DNA of 64,000 bases from Rallus limicola. Taxonomy: Eukaryota > Chordata > Aves > Gruiformes > Rallidae. Below are positions 1-12,100 of this stretch, one piece after another (positions within the stretch are counted from its first letter, which is position 1; every line of letters starts with the position of its first letter). Under the pieces are notes generated by a model. That model was not told the DNA's origin. It saw only the letters and a program-made list of their open reading frames with translations, and ran no database searches. The DNA lies in contig JAKCOZ010000001.1 of NCBI GenBank assembly GCA_022605955.1, positions 73,724,520 to 73,788,519 of the forward strand. The letters run 5' to 3'. The translations under genes and the position numbers were made by a program.

Positions 1-1259
1 GATTTTCTTTTTTAGGCACGCATCCAGAACAACTGCAGCATTAAGACCGAATCTGTAAGATTTCTAAGAAAGGGTGTTTTGGAACAGGTTACGAGCGAGC
101 AGAGGGAGAATAGAGCGGGGCTGATGCATTCACTCTGAAGAATATCTCGCAAATAATGAGTGCTTACTTCAGAGTATGGAAATGTTTAGCTACAATGCAG
201 TTTGGATCATATGCTTAGGAACAGATTTTTCCTTTCAGTGTGCATGCCTAGCTGCCATTTCCATTAATGGGAATTAAGTACATGTGTCAAGAGGAGAAGT
301 TAACTCTTAGAAATATAACTAATCTATGCTTTTTTTAAAGAATGTAAATGCCACATCAGGCATGTTCGGTGTTGGCAAAACTGAACGCTGAATATAGTAT
401 AGCAAAATCTGAGAAGGAGAAGGCGGTCTGGAGGACTGAAATTTCTGTGCTATTTAGAGTTTTTCAATTTAGTGAATTTCTTCAAGGAAAAAAGGAAAAA
501 AGTAAAACCATCTCATTTGCAAGTGGGAAGCCCTCGTTTATCAGCTATTTACTTGCAATTTCAGCAGGGGCCTACCATCTGTGACCCTCCCTGTAAAAAA
601 GAACTGATGCTACCCCGAAGAAGAAATCCAAACCTTCATCTAAAATTTGAATTCACACTTCCCTCAGGGTTACTAAATATTACAATACAGTTTCTAATAA
701 TCTTTTTTAAAAGGGGTCAGTCAGCACTCTTCGATCCTGTCTGTCATCAGCCAGGGTAAAGAAACCTCAAAATTAATACAGATGTTGACTATAATTTTTT
801 TTTTTTTTCAGAAATAACAGTAATATATGTAAACACATTTAAAATTAAATGACACAAAATTTTTCCAACGAGTAACTTATACCTGAGAAGACAAGAAAAA
901 TTAGAGGGGGGACATTCCTGATTTTGCTTCATGCCCCACCCCCCAGTTCCTTCATTTTGGGCACAGTTTATTATTTCCCTATACTGTCAAGTTAGCTGCA
1001 GGGTTTTTTAATTGTTTGTCTTAGTAGATTTGGTCTGCACAGAAGCAGCATGAAAAAAAACCCCCAACTAAATAGAAACAGGACAGATAATCACAAAAAT
1101 AGAGAGCATATCCATGGATAGGAACTGTGCTTGAAATGATTTAAGAAGCTAACTGGATTTCAAATTCACAGTTTCTCGTTAAGGTTCTGAACATAAAATG
1201 TTACTAAAATAGGAACCTGTTGCTCTAAGACTTCCCCCCCCCCCAAGTTCTTTTTTCAG
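1..1259. other. Non-coding AT-rich DNA
   Basis: No gene or recognisable repeat is visible. Short open frames at the left end (about 350-760) overlap in different frames and contain no domain-like sequence. The stretch holds a run of 14 T at 795-808 followed by CAG, and 11 C in a row at 1234-1244. Both are ordinary homopolymers for vertebrate intergenic or intronic DNA. Confidence 0.7.
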
Positions 1260-1307
1260 CACAGTCATTTTGCACAGAATGCACCGTCCCAACTGAAGTC
1301 CACAGCC

Positions 1308-1525
1308 TCACCTTACCCGCAGTCTCTCTCCTCTGCCTCCATCCCGATGGGGATGATGACTTTCTGAGTGACAGGCCTGTTTACTGTCAGTGCCCATCCA
1401 GCCTCTCGGATGACAACGCCAGCAGGAATGTTCCTCCTCGGTGTCATTTCCAATGACTGTTACAAACATGTAAATGCCTGCCACAATGTATCCGACAATG
1501 AACCAAACTCATTTCATCCAGATAA
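1308..1525 (-). other. Weak exon-like stretch, minus strand
   Basis: Read on the minus strand, one frame stays open through a hydrophobic run (WFIVGYIVAGIYMFVTVIG) followed by an acidic patch (NDTEEEH). It ends at a good donor-like word (GG/GTAAGG near 1314-1321). A possible AG acceptor lies next to the hydrophobic start (around 1522) and a second, internal one near 1456, but both have poor polypyrimidine tracts. I recognise no family, and the plus strand is also open over much of the same interval. This could be a chance open frame, a decayed exon or a real small exon of a membrane protein. Chance is the most likely explanation. Confidence 0.15.
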
Positions 1526-1619
1526 CCAACTCCCGTTGAACAGAGATTACTTCCTTTTCCCCACGCGCACGTGTGGAGGAGCAGCAGGGAGAAACTGAGT
1601 CTCCTCTGAACAGGCCACC

Positions 1620-4600
1620 TAAGTTTTATAGGCAAACGTGAGCTTTCAAACCAAGGTATCCTAATCACAGAACTTTGATCTATTCGTAAAAGTAGACAGT
1701 AATTGTTGAGCATGATTCCAAGTGTACTGAAACTGAGATCTTTCTGCTTAGCCCAGCGGGCCTTCTTGTGTGAGGCTCTATTTAATTCCTGCAGGTTTTG
1801 CCACCCCATTCTTGTCACTTCCCCACCAACAATTCTGTCTCTTTTTTTAACTCATCCACTGAAAGGGATGAGCGATCACATTTTTGTCTCCGTATTTCTA
1901 ATCTGACTGCATTTTCCTCTCTGGTCTGCTCCTACTAGCCCATACACCAGGGATGCTGGCCTTAAAACAATCAGACTGGCTTACATCGATTACCTGATGT
2001 AAAACAAGCACTGAGCAATTAAAAGCACAGGAGCGTTTTGGAATAACCCACACCACCTAGTCCCTATATGCTTTGGGAAGGCATTCCGGCCTTCCTCTCA
2101 TGGACATGAGGTCTGCTCTGGTGTTTGCAACCAGGATTCTCTGTGCCAACAGGTAGAGCTACTGCCTGCGTCTTGTGACGGGAAGCCGTTGTCTTTTAGT
2201 GCCTTCACCATCATTTATGATGCTTTTTAGCATAGGGCTAGAAGCCACTGTCAGCTCAGCAGCTTGAGCTCTTTTGTGGTGGGCACGGTACAAACACGTA
2301 TAAGCTCAATTCACAGTTGTCCTCCATTTTATATATTCCACTGAATTAGAGGAAAATTGAGAGTATAAAATAATTCCAATTAATATTACTGTTTTCTAGA
2401 CAGTTCTTACTAGAAGAGCAGTGAAGAACTAGATCTTTTGTAAGAAATACCCTCCATCTAAAGCCCTTTACAGACTGCAATTGTTAATTGGGCAAAGAAC
2501 ACAAAAAGGTAACATACTTGCACTCTGTAAATCGCTTATCTATTTTATTCCTTTTTTTCTCTGTATAATCATAAGAATTCACATAACTGCTATCTATAAA
2601 AGATTCAAAAAATACAGATCCTGAAATGCAGGGTTTGTAAAATCAGAATGCATTTGTAAATATATTCCCTTTCTGCTGTACCACATGCAAGTTCCCTACA
2701 TGACATATACAGTCTACGATAAGATTAATACAAATTAGTGTTTATTAAATGCACTCTACTGATATTTAACTTGTTATACATGTCACTGGGAAGATCAAAC
2801 TGTAAATTAAGCAATGATTCTAACGATGTTAAATGCATCACTGCGAGAGAAGGAGTTGTAAACCACGTTGCTATCTTACACCTTGCACACTGAAGCAACA
2901 ATCGACGAGCATATACACTTTTGTTTCATTTATAAAGTTACAAAAGCATACCATACCCCTGCATTTATTTTAACGGCGCTCTGATGCAGTTTTGAGTTAT
3001 TTTTTTCCACTTTTGAGTTAAAGCAAAACTAATGCCATTTGGTTCTGTCAAAGCGAAAAGCTGAACTCCTACTTCCAAACACACAGACGCCAATTCAGCC
3101 ACTATTATAGAGAAATAAATACGTAAGTATGGCATAAACCAGACCAATGGCTTGTTGTTATTACTGTTTCTATGGAGGTTTAACTCTTGTTTCTCACCGC
3201 CTATTACATGGGACAGCTAGAGGCTAGAAACATTGCTGGGGTAGCATGCTGAAGGCCTCTGGGAATGCTTCTGCACCTTGTATGGGGAAAAAACTGAGAA
3301 AATATTGCAACAGCATTCTGAAACGTAAGTTTGGGAGAAGCAGAGTATCTGGGGACGCTCTTCAAAAACCCTAGTGCAATACAGGTACAGGGTTGACTAC
3401 CTTCTACTACCAATTAGTTTGTAAGCAAGACAGATCCTCAACAGTTGCCACTGAGGTATATTTAGAATATAAAAATTCAGAAAGGAGATATAAAAAAACT
3501 GAAACAACACCACAGCCAACAACCAACACCAAAAAAAAAAAAAAAAGAGACACACCACTGGATTGAGACAAACAGTAATCAAGATTAAAACACAAAGAAG
3601 TTTCTCCAGAATGTTTATCAAAGAAAATTTATGTTGTAAGTTTTCCTCTGCCTGGAGAAGTTCCAAAGCTGAGTGTCTCTTCTCTTGCCATGTAACACTG
3701 TACTGAATCCAGACTGCACATTTGGTCACCCGCTTTTCCCCTTAAATAACACTTTTATTTCTGATGTGGCTTTTGGTCTTTTGTTTGTTTTAACAAAGTT
3801 TAATTTCTCTTTCTTTGTTGATGCATTTGCCTTTTGTCATTATTTCAGAGTTGTGTAAAAGTAATTAACGACACGATGCCAAGGACTAAACCTCACAAGC
3901 AACTTAAATATTTTGATTCCCTGAGAATGCAGTCCATAATTTACAAAGTGCCCAACCCCTGTCCGACAAATAAAATAAAATAAATTAGATAACTTCTGCG
4001 TGTTTCTGGCCCGAGGTGTACACAGAAAAATGTCAGAATGCGGAAGCAGTGAATGTCACCACACCTGAGCTCAGGAATACTCTTCTGACACTTTTTCCAA
4101 GGAAAGCAATCACATTTTTACATACCTTTTTAGCATTTGACCCCCCCACATGATCAATCCTGTCAACCATCTCTCCTGGTATTTGCATGCAGCCACTACC
4201 CTTTCTTGGGAGCAATGTGGTTCAAAGTCTGGGCAAAGATTTCACATGTGAGAAAGCACGTTTCACCTGTGACATTCTCATGAATTCTGAGCCTGCAATC
4301 AAATGGCAGCAGGTGTCTCCAGGAGTGCAAGCTGAGTGTAAAATAGAAGTAGACAGACATCGATAGCTTTTTTTTTTAAAAACAAAAACCCCAAAAAACC
4401 CTGTCCTTTTCTTTCTTTGTTTTCTTTTTTTCTTGCCATAAATTTCTCAGAAGGGTCCCAATACTTTGGTGAAGTTAAACCCTGCTGTATGCTGTCACGA
4501 CAGGACAGGCCTTTGGCAAAAAGCAAAGGCAGAGAGTTTTGTGGCTACACTCTCTAAAAAGGTTACAGGTTTTTTTTTAAAGTGATTTGCAGGCCATGAC

Positions 4601-5060
4601 ACATAGGGCCACTAAGAAAATGCCCCTGACATTACCAGGGATTTATGTATAATTGCATGAAAAATATGTACAGCGTTTACTAAAAGCAAAGTTTCTTACA
4701 GTAGTTCAAAAGTCACCACAGAATTTAGGTGAGACCTCTGCCGCCTACACCCTCAACTTTTGGATGCCTGGTTGTAGTTTTCCTACGCCAAAAACTGAAA
4801 ATACATTTTTCATTTTTGTCTTCTGTTCCTCTAATTCTTTAAACTACTCCTATCACTTTTCTAATACTCACTTGTGAGATTCTTTTTAAAAACCTTTTTT
4901 TAACAGGAAAAAGAAAAATCTAATAATTGTCTTTTACTGTTTGTTGACAAGCTCAAGGAATTACTGTTAGACATAATTTTTCTTTAAAAAAGCTTTGCTG
5001 ATGGAAAGCTATAGTATCACAATACTCATCTATACGTCTTTTTTTTTATTACTACTTCAA
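1620..5060. other. Non-coding DNA, nothing recognised
   Basis: AT-rich sequence with scattered homopolymers, including 16 A at 3531-3546, T runs near 4370 and 4570, and a short AAATA-type run near 3968-3984. Open frames are short and overlap on both strands. No interspersed repeat, exon or structured RNA could be recognised. Confidence 0.65.
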
Positions 5061-6676
5061 CCAATTCATCAATTAAGGAAAGAAAATTCATTAGACTAAT
5101 TCTCCACATCAATTCTACCATTCAATTAGAGAGGAGCAGAAAAATTGCTTTCTCCACCCTTACAGGTTAGAAGCTGGTATTAAAGGAAAGACTACATATT
5201 ATGCTAGCAGCCCTATTTGAGCTCACCACCAATTTCTAGTAGCACATTTGGGTGTTTCTAACTTTACCTGGTACTCTGTTGCTCCTGGCTTGATAGGTTT
5301 GCCACACAGTTTTTCCTCACTATTTTTTATTTGACAGTTTCTAATCCTTATATTGAAAAAAAATAGCTACAAGGTTAGATTTCCCTCTTAAATCTTCTGT
5401 GATAGAATATGACAAGGAAATAATTTAATTTCACAGCAAACCCATTATCCTCCCAACCTATTATTCTGTGATACAATACTAAAGGAAAAAATCCTTAACT
5501 ATTATTCAGCATTACAGTACAGTGGAAAAGTGGTCTACAAACTTGACACAGACAGTGTTGTAGAAAATATCTGAATTTGATCTCTGTAAGTTCAACAGAT
5601 CAACCCATCCTCAAGACACTGTGCTTGTTTTGGATGGAGTTCTCTTGCATTTCTAGCTTGCAGTAATCATAAACATCTCCCAGTGTTAAGCCACACCTAT
5701 CTGAATAGCACGCTTCTTTCCCTGATACTGCATGCTGGGCAATGCAAACCAAGTCTTCCAACAAGGTAGAACCAAGACCATTCCCTAGACTTGGTATGCC
5801 CCTAGGGCTTGATAAACTTTCATCATACCTTCATTTAGTGAGGAAACCTATAAAATCAGAGTTTCTCTTTGTCAAGGGAAGGATGAAATGGCATCAGTTC
5901 ACTAAAACTGAGAGGGAGCTATAGCTTCCTGCATCAGACAGCTGGGACAGAGATTTTGTGAGGTTAAGCTACCACATAAAGTTTTCTTAGTCTCTGCACA
6001 TGGTTGGACTAGGCCATACAAGGAGAAACACAGTATTATTTAGTAATGGTCCAAGACCCTGAATTTACTAATCGAATTGCAGAGTTTTGGGTGACTACTC
6101 TGTAAAGCTTGCACTATTTTCATAGGTGGGAGAGAAATCACATGAAACGAGGATGGAAAACTTTCAATGTTAACCCAAACCTGAAAGGTCTTTTTTTTTT
6201 CTTTTAAAAACTACATAGCTTTTATAAACTTTACCAAGTATTTGCTTGCATTAGAATTTTTGCTGTGAACACTGCTGCCATTATAGCTAAGTATACATAG
6301 TCTCTTTCTGGTATCTACACAGGACCTGTAATGGGATTTATTCCTAACATACAACGTATTCAATGAAAAATTCTTACTATTCTTAGCTTGCTACACACAA
6401 AATCTGTGTACTGCAATAGTTCATCACATGAATATTCAGTTATTAATATAACATAGTGAGCATAGTAGATGAGGAGGACTACAGTGAACAAAACTCCTAG
6501 AAACAGCCTGTTAGACTATCCAGATTTGCAGGTTAATGAACACCAGGAATACCAGAAAGGAGGTTCATGCTCCCACCTATGCGGGCAGTACAAAGTCAGC
6601 AGGCCCGTTACGTGTGCCTAACTGGATCCTTCATCATGTGAGTAGTGAATCCCATGCATCTATGTTTCATTAGCCT
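5060..6676. other. Non-coding DNA with an ATTA-rich start
   Basis: The first 80 bases (about 5075-5135) repeat homeodomain-type core words: CAATTC, CAATTA, ATTAG and CTAATT, each within about 15 bases of the next. This could be a small regulatory element, but the words are short and the base composition favours them. Nothing is recognisable in the rest of the block. Confidence 0.4.
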
Positions 6677-6706
6677 GACTGCACACAGGCAGACTGCACA
6701 CAGGCA
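6677..6706. repeat. Perfect 15-bp tandem duplication
   Basis: The 15-base unit GACTGCACACAGGCA occurs twice head to tail (6677-6691 and 6692-6706) without a mismatch. A local slippage duplication is the simplest explanation. The lack of divergence suggests it is recent. Confidence 0.9.
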
Positions 6707-8327
6707 CTCTCGGCATAAACCAGGAGCACCTGCCTAGGATTTTCAGATATTCAGCATCTGTTGCTGAAGAGTCAGATGTTGCTGAGCTGCTTTGGCTGTC
6801 CAAAACTCTCATAGATCACTGCACAAAGCAACAAGGCAGTAGATTATTGCTGAAAGCCACAGCACATTGCCCAATTCTTTACAGTTTGCATGTCTAGAAT
6901 AGCTTTATGACATTCACTGAGTCAGTTTACAATACAGAAGAGGGTCCCTGTAAGCAGCACATGCAGGTCTCCTAGCATCATTCTAACCTCACCATTGCCA
7001 TTTCCATGCCAGGAAGTAAAAGTTTCCTCACATTTAGCCTACAGACAATTTTTACTTCTGGTTTGAGATCATCCCCAAACTCCTTGTACTTATGCCTTTA
7101 TTCACAGGTAACCATGTTAAGTGTAATTATTTTCTCAGTGTTAAAAGTACACAGAGATGAATGAAGAGAGAATTCACAGGAATCATTCAGCTTGGGTACT
7201 GCGATCCCTTTCAAGCATCAAAAAAAAAATACAAACTTAATAAAAATCACAAAAAGATAAGCATGTAGTGTCTTTATGAATATAAAGAATCTATAAAGTC
7301 GTCACTAGGTGGGTCCATAGCAATGGATTAGACTTCGAGCTATGTTACATGCAAAACATTAATGTGTAAAACAGATGCAATACAGACCAAGAGAAAGTCT
7401 GGAAATAGGAAAGTTAAGTGGGAGAGACTCTTTCCCACAGCTGCAGAACCATCAGGCCTCAAAACCAAAGGGCTGAGGGGCTGGCAGGGCACTGTCTGCC
7501 CAGCCGTGTAGATGCTTTCATTAGGAAGAGTACAAATCAAATTAGAACAAAAGTTAATCCTGTTCCCTGGTAAGGAGGTCCACATGCTCACATGGAAAGT
7601 GGGATTTCTCCTTTCTGTAGGAGTAAAGTTGAGGATAAAAGCAGGTATTTTTACAGACTCAAATCTCTACATCTTCAAGCCAAAGGAGGAATGTTCCTAA
7701 ATCATCCTTAAAAGTTTTTTTTGGGGGCAGTGAGTGGAAAGGAAAGTGTCATTTCTTCAGTTACTTTCCTCTTGAACTGCCATAAGAATAGGGTGTGGGT
7801 TCCAGGCAGAAAACCCATTATAGTTGGTCCGGTCATATTTATTCAGATCTAGCCAGACTCTAGCCAAGTAGGAAACTACCTCAGCATGGCCACCATGACA
7901 GCAAGGAAGGAATAACAGGTATTTTCTCATTTCTGCTAAGCAGAAGCTCCTATCAGAATACAAGGATGATGGAAAACGTGGGTGGATTATTTGGTTCCAG
8001 CTGGCTCCACATCACACAGTAAGGGAATGCCATGATCTTTGACAGGTTCATATTAGCAAAAATCAAGCAAAAGATTATGGGAAAGCTTCCCATTCCATTA
8101 TCAAATAATTTGGGGGAGGGAGAAGACTAGCAGTTTTTCTTTCTAAGCTCTCAGGAACTGTTTATTTTTATGACCCTTTTAGTGTTGAAAGCATTGTCTG
8201 AAATAAAGACTAATCTTAAGGGATGTGAAAGCAAACCTATCGTTAGACTATTCTGAAAATGTAAAGCAGGAAGAAAATGAACCATTTTCATCTGATGGAG
8301 CTGCTACATAGCAGATCTTACTCACTT
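6707..8327. other. Non-coding DNA, nothing recognised
   Basis: No gene, repeat family or strong structure is visible. A mildly GC-richer patch near 7430-7510 gives overlapping frames on both strands that look like noise. Confidence 0.6.
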
Positions 8328-8690
8328 GGGGGGGCAGTGCCAGCCCTGACTGCCCCTGCCCACACCCCACAGGACTCCCCCCACCCTCTCCACAGCCCCA
8401 TGTCAACCCCCCAGGGCTGTCAGTGCCAGCCTCTGTGATGCTGCAGCAGGGCCTGTCTCCAACTCCCCACAGCCCTACCCAGCCACTTGCTGCCAAGCCA
8501 GGCCCACCCATGGGCCCACATCTGGGCCACTCCTTAGCCCCGCAGAGGTACCCTGGTGTCCCCAGCTGCCTCACCCCTGCCCAGGGTGATAGGATGGGCC
8601 CTGGCTGCCAGGCCCTGCCCAGCCAGCCTGTGGAGAGCCCCCATAGTTCCTGTCCCCCAGGGAGCCGCCAGCCCCTGTTGGCACTCTGAC
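8328..8690. other. Isolated GC-rich, C-run-rich block
   Basis: About 360 bases of strongly C-rich plus-strand sequence sit in AT-rich surroundings, with sharp edges at a G7 run (8328) and at about 8690. The block is rich in CCC, CAG and CTG words but poor in CpG, so it is not a CpG island. The word CAGTGCCAGCC occurs near both 8335 and 8420. It is open in several frames on both strands (up to 169 codons on the minus strand). The predicted peptides are low-complexity Gly/Pro/Trp-rich and look like by-products of composition. It may be an old repeat (for instance an LTR fragment), a minisatellite remnant or GC-biased conversion tract. I cannot assign it to a family. Confidence 0.5.
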
Positions 8691-9948
8691 AATAGGACTT
8701 ACAGTGTAACACCCCCTGCCCCCCATCACCAGTAACACAACCAAATGCCAGTAACAAAACCTACTCAATAACCTCCCACACCTAAACCAAATACAAATCA
8801 ACATCACAAGCATCTTCCCTACAGAGACGAGAGTGGGAACACGCTGTTCAGACATGGATGCACTCCTCCCAGTTACACACATAAGCTGCCTATAGAGTAT
8901 CTAGAGAATTAGATGCCTTAAATGCTAGACAGAGCCCAATCTGTGGCAGTCAATAAGGAAGTAGCAGGGTCAGCATTTAAATAATGTCCCCCATTGATGC
9001 TTGAATTCACTGCAACTGAGAAACCACTGCTTGGCTTGGAACCCACAATTCAATGTTATCTTCTGTCTGTGGATCTTCCCAGGCCATTGCTTTCAGGAAA
9101 GAAGGGACCACTGAGGAGGAGGCAGGAGGAAGGGCAGTGCCTACAGCTCTCCATGCCCCATATAGCTAACACTTCAGTGGTTAACAACGGCTAACTTCAA
9201 CAGGGAAATGGAGCAGCAGGGCCTAGCCCTCCTCTGCCTGAAGGCTACAAACCCATGCCCCACGGTTCCTAAAGACTTGCTCCAACTGCCAGGCATTAAA
9301 GCTGCAAGTATGGACCAGTCAAATGCACTGAGCCTTTCTAGAAGCTGTTACAAGATGTAGAAAATTCACTTTGATGGAAAAGTTAAGTAGCACAATGACA
9401 ACCTGCTAGCGTGCCAGGTAAGGTATGTAACCAAGATGGAGCTCAAGCTTCTAGACTCTCTTCTATGTCCTCTTCATTTTACATTAAATGGCTGTGGATG
9501 AAGTATTAAAATTGTTCCATTACCTAATTCATTAAGCTAGGAGAAAAATCTCATTCTGCAGCCAAATTAGTATTTTATTTTTTCTGGCCAGTTTGAACAA
9601 TTTCATTAAGAACATTGCAGATCTCAGCAATCCCAGATTCCCCAATTCTAGTGGTTGGGCCACTCTTATCAAAAGTGGGAAACACATCTGGCACACACCT
9701 CCCCCCCACCCCCGCTCCCCCCCACCCCAGCTTTGACAAGAGGAAAGACAAACCCACACAGACCACCATTTAATTTGTGGATCCAGAGAGATCTCTGAGA
9801 AAGACAGGTGCTACACTGTTCATTACTGAGACAGAAGCACTTCTGAGTCCACTTTAAGTTAAGGATTTCATGCAATTGGGAAGTTTCAGCACAATCAGGG
9901 TAGACAGAAGCTAAGAAGAGGTTCTTGGGATCACAAGATTTCATTTAG
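8691..9948. other. Non-coding DNA with C-run patch
   Basis: No gene is recognised. From 9699 to 9729 the plus strand is almost pure C broken by A and G, which creates the Gly/Val/Cys-rich minus-strand frames around 9530-9940. These are composition artefacts. A decayed near-repeat of CCAGTAACA lies near 8730-8760. Confidence 0.55.
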
Positions 9949-10004
9949 GCACTTAGGCTCTGTCACTGTGCACTTTAAACACTTGCAGATCTGAGCCTAA
10001 GTGC
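9949..10004. repeat. Inverted repeat, likely old palindromic element
   Basis: A perfect 12-bp inverted repeat is present: GCACTTAGGCTC at 9949-9960 and its complement GAGCCTAAGTGC at 9993-10004, separated by 32 bases. The CCTAAGTGC core matches the palindrome at 14343-14365. It also resembles words I associate with old, palindromic, MITE-like repeats of reptiles and birds. The family assignment is from memory and uncertain; the inverted repeat itself is directly visible. Confidence 0.5.
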
Positions 10005-11933
10005 AGCTCCAATTAAAGAGAACAAGATATTCCCTGTGCAAAGCAAATGGATGTGGTTAGAATTAAACTCTTTGACAGGAAACAGGCTGGAAATACATGT
10101 AAACTCAAGAGTTTGAATTTGGTATTTAGCAATCTCTTGGAATTAGTATCTTTGTTTCCTTAATATACATGTTTGGTACAACTTTAATGTCTGTTCAAAG
10201 CCATTCAAATGTTCAAGGACTGGCAACAGTTAACTTTTGTTAAGTATTACTGCATATATCCTCATGCAGTTTGACAGAACTCGTCACAGGGTTCTTTCAG
10301 TACAGTTAAACAACACACTCAGCCAAGACAACATAAGATAGCAGCACTGCGGTATGAGCTAAGTACTATTATATCATCAGGACACTCTCTCAAATGAACA
10401 CTCTAAAGACACTTACTTAGTAATTTCTGAGCAATTTCGACTGTAAAATTAACCCTTTTTTTGATTTCAACATGCAGCACCGAAGAAAACCCCATATCTT
10501 GTAATCTTTAGATACAGAAAATGCAAGTGAGGTAAAGATAAGCTGCGCAGAAGTTTGAACAGGTGACTGTAGTGCAGGAGTTCCCCAATATATAATGCCA
10601 GTGCTGGTTTGGCTCCTTTCAGGTCTTTAAGGTCTTGTCAACTCTAGCACTAAAAGTCCCAACTCTAAAATAGTTAGTATCTATGTTGTGGGGCTTCCAA
10701 GAGAAGCAGCTAGTTGTTTTTTTTTTTTGTTTTTTTTTTTTGGGTTTGTTTGTGTTTTTTTACAGTGCTTTGAAATACAGAGTACTGCCTAACTGCACAG
10801 AATTGCTAAAAGAACAGAAAATAGATCTGGAATATTCCTTTGGTGAAATGGTTGTCTCAACAGCCACGTTTTGTCTCACTGAGAGACTTTCTTTTCTTTG
10901 AATCACTGCTAGCTATTAACTTCTCTAATAGATGGCAAGGATTTGTGGAAACCAAGACAAAAGTTCAGAACAGAGGTGGATCTCAGTGGGGCTGTATTCT
11001 GCAGCATCTTCTGGAGATCTCTCATCAATCATCTGTTACTAGAAAGGCAGAGATAGTCTAAGGGATGGAATATTACTTACTGGATGACCTGGAAGTGTCA
11101 TGATCATTCATTTGATGAAAACTCAATGGTTTCTCATACTTAGTTTGCATTCTTTTGAATTTATGGCCATTCTGAAGAGATGAGGCTAACAGTGGTGGCT
11201 GTTATAGCTGATAGGCTGTTTGGATTTTGGTCAACAGAGGATTTTGCAATGTTGCTAAACCAGAAAAACCTTTGCTGCAAATCTGATATACTCTATGTCA
11301 ACAATGCTGCAAAAAAGCCTCTCATCTCGCAGTGAACACTATTTGCTCCCAAATAAGCTGAAAAAAGAGAAAAGCAGGGGAGAAAGCAAAAAAGACCAAC
11401 AAAACTCAGAACTTTTTAAGTTCTTCAAAAAAGGTTCTGTTCAAACAGCAGTTCAAAGTGTAGTCTGGTTCTTATTTTATCCTAAGTTGGCTTATCCATC
11501 CACCATAAGGACTTCTTTAATTCCTGTAAAACAACTGTGTGTTCAGGAGAGTGTCTATTCTGAAAATGTTTCTATTCATAAAAACGGTCTTACTGAATTC
11601 TAGCTCTCCAGTATGTTTGCAACTCAATGTGAGATTTACTGGCTGACAGATAAAAGATGTCTTTTTCAAGCACCAGTCCTGAACACTCAGTGAGGGATCA
11701 TAAAATCAATCTGGTTACCTAGTGGCTCATCCAGCAACAATAGGAATAGACAATTTGTTCACTGTCAACACGTGGACAACTCCATCGCCTTAGCTGCCTT
11801 CGGTGGGGCTCTACAGCTTCAGCAGCCTTGGAGGAGCCACATTCAGACGCCTGCTCCTGATGCATGAAACAAAGGAAGTTTCATACCACTGTTCTCTGAA
11901 GCTGCCACTCGTACAGTGTGGAGCAGGGGTCGG
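10005..11933. other. Non-coding DNA with T/G-rich run
   Basis: The main feature is a T-rich run with a few G at 10716-10760, followed by TACAG. No exon beyond it is supported. Several short frames at 10683-11603 overlap one another and show no family resemblance. Confidence 0.6.
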
Positions 11934-12100
11934 CAACCTTCCAACGGTGATGTGCCAGATTGTAATTTTCTTTCCCAAATTAGAGTTTAAGAATGCTGGC
12001 AGGAACTTTGCAGGAGCCAACAGACGCTGCCTCTCAAAGAGGCAACATGCTGCCAATCAGCTGATTGGCAGTATCTTGCCTCTGTGTGAGGCAGGGGCTC
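11934..12100 (+). mobile_element. hAT-like DNA transposon fragment (non-autonomous)
   Basis: The start CAGGGGTCGGCAACCTT (11934-11950), followed by GTGTGCCAG-like sequence a few bases on, matches from memory the terminal repeat of Charlie/hAT-type elements common in amniotes. Inside are several palindromes: a 7-bp stem TGCCTCT/AGAGGCA at 12028-12044, a perfect 22-bp palindrome at 12050-12071, and a 6-bp stem TGCCTC/GAGGCA at 12077-12093. The opposite terminal repeat (ending ...CCCCTG) was not found, nor a convincing 8-bp target duplication. The copy is therefore probably truncated or decayed. The 3' limit is a guess, and no transposase frame is present. Confidence 0.5.

Noticed and set aside
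8248..8757. Longest open frame in the window (169 codons, minus)
   Set aside because: Low-complexity Gly/Trp/Pro-rich translation of a GC-rich block that is also open in other frames on both strands.
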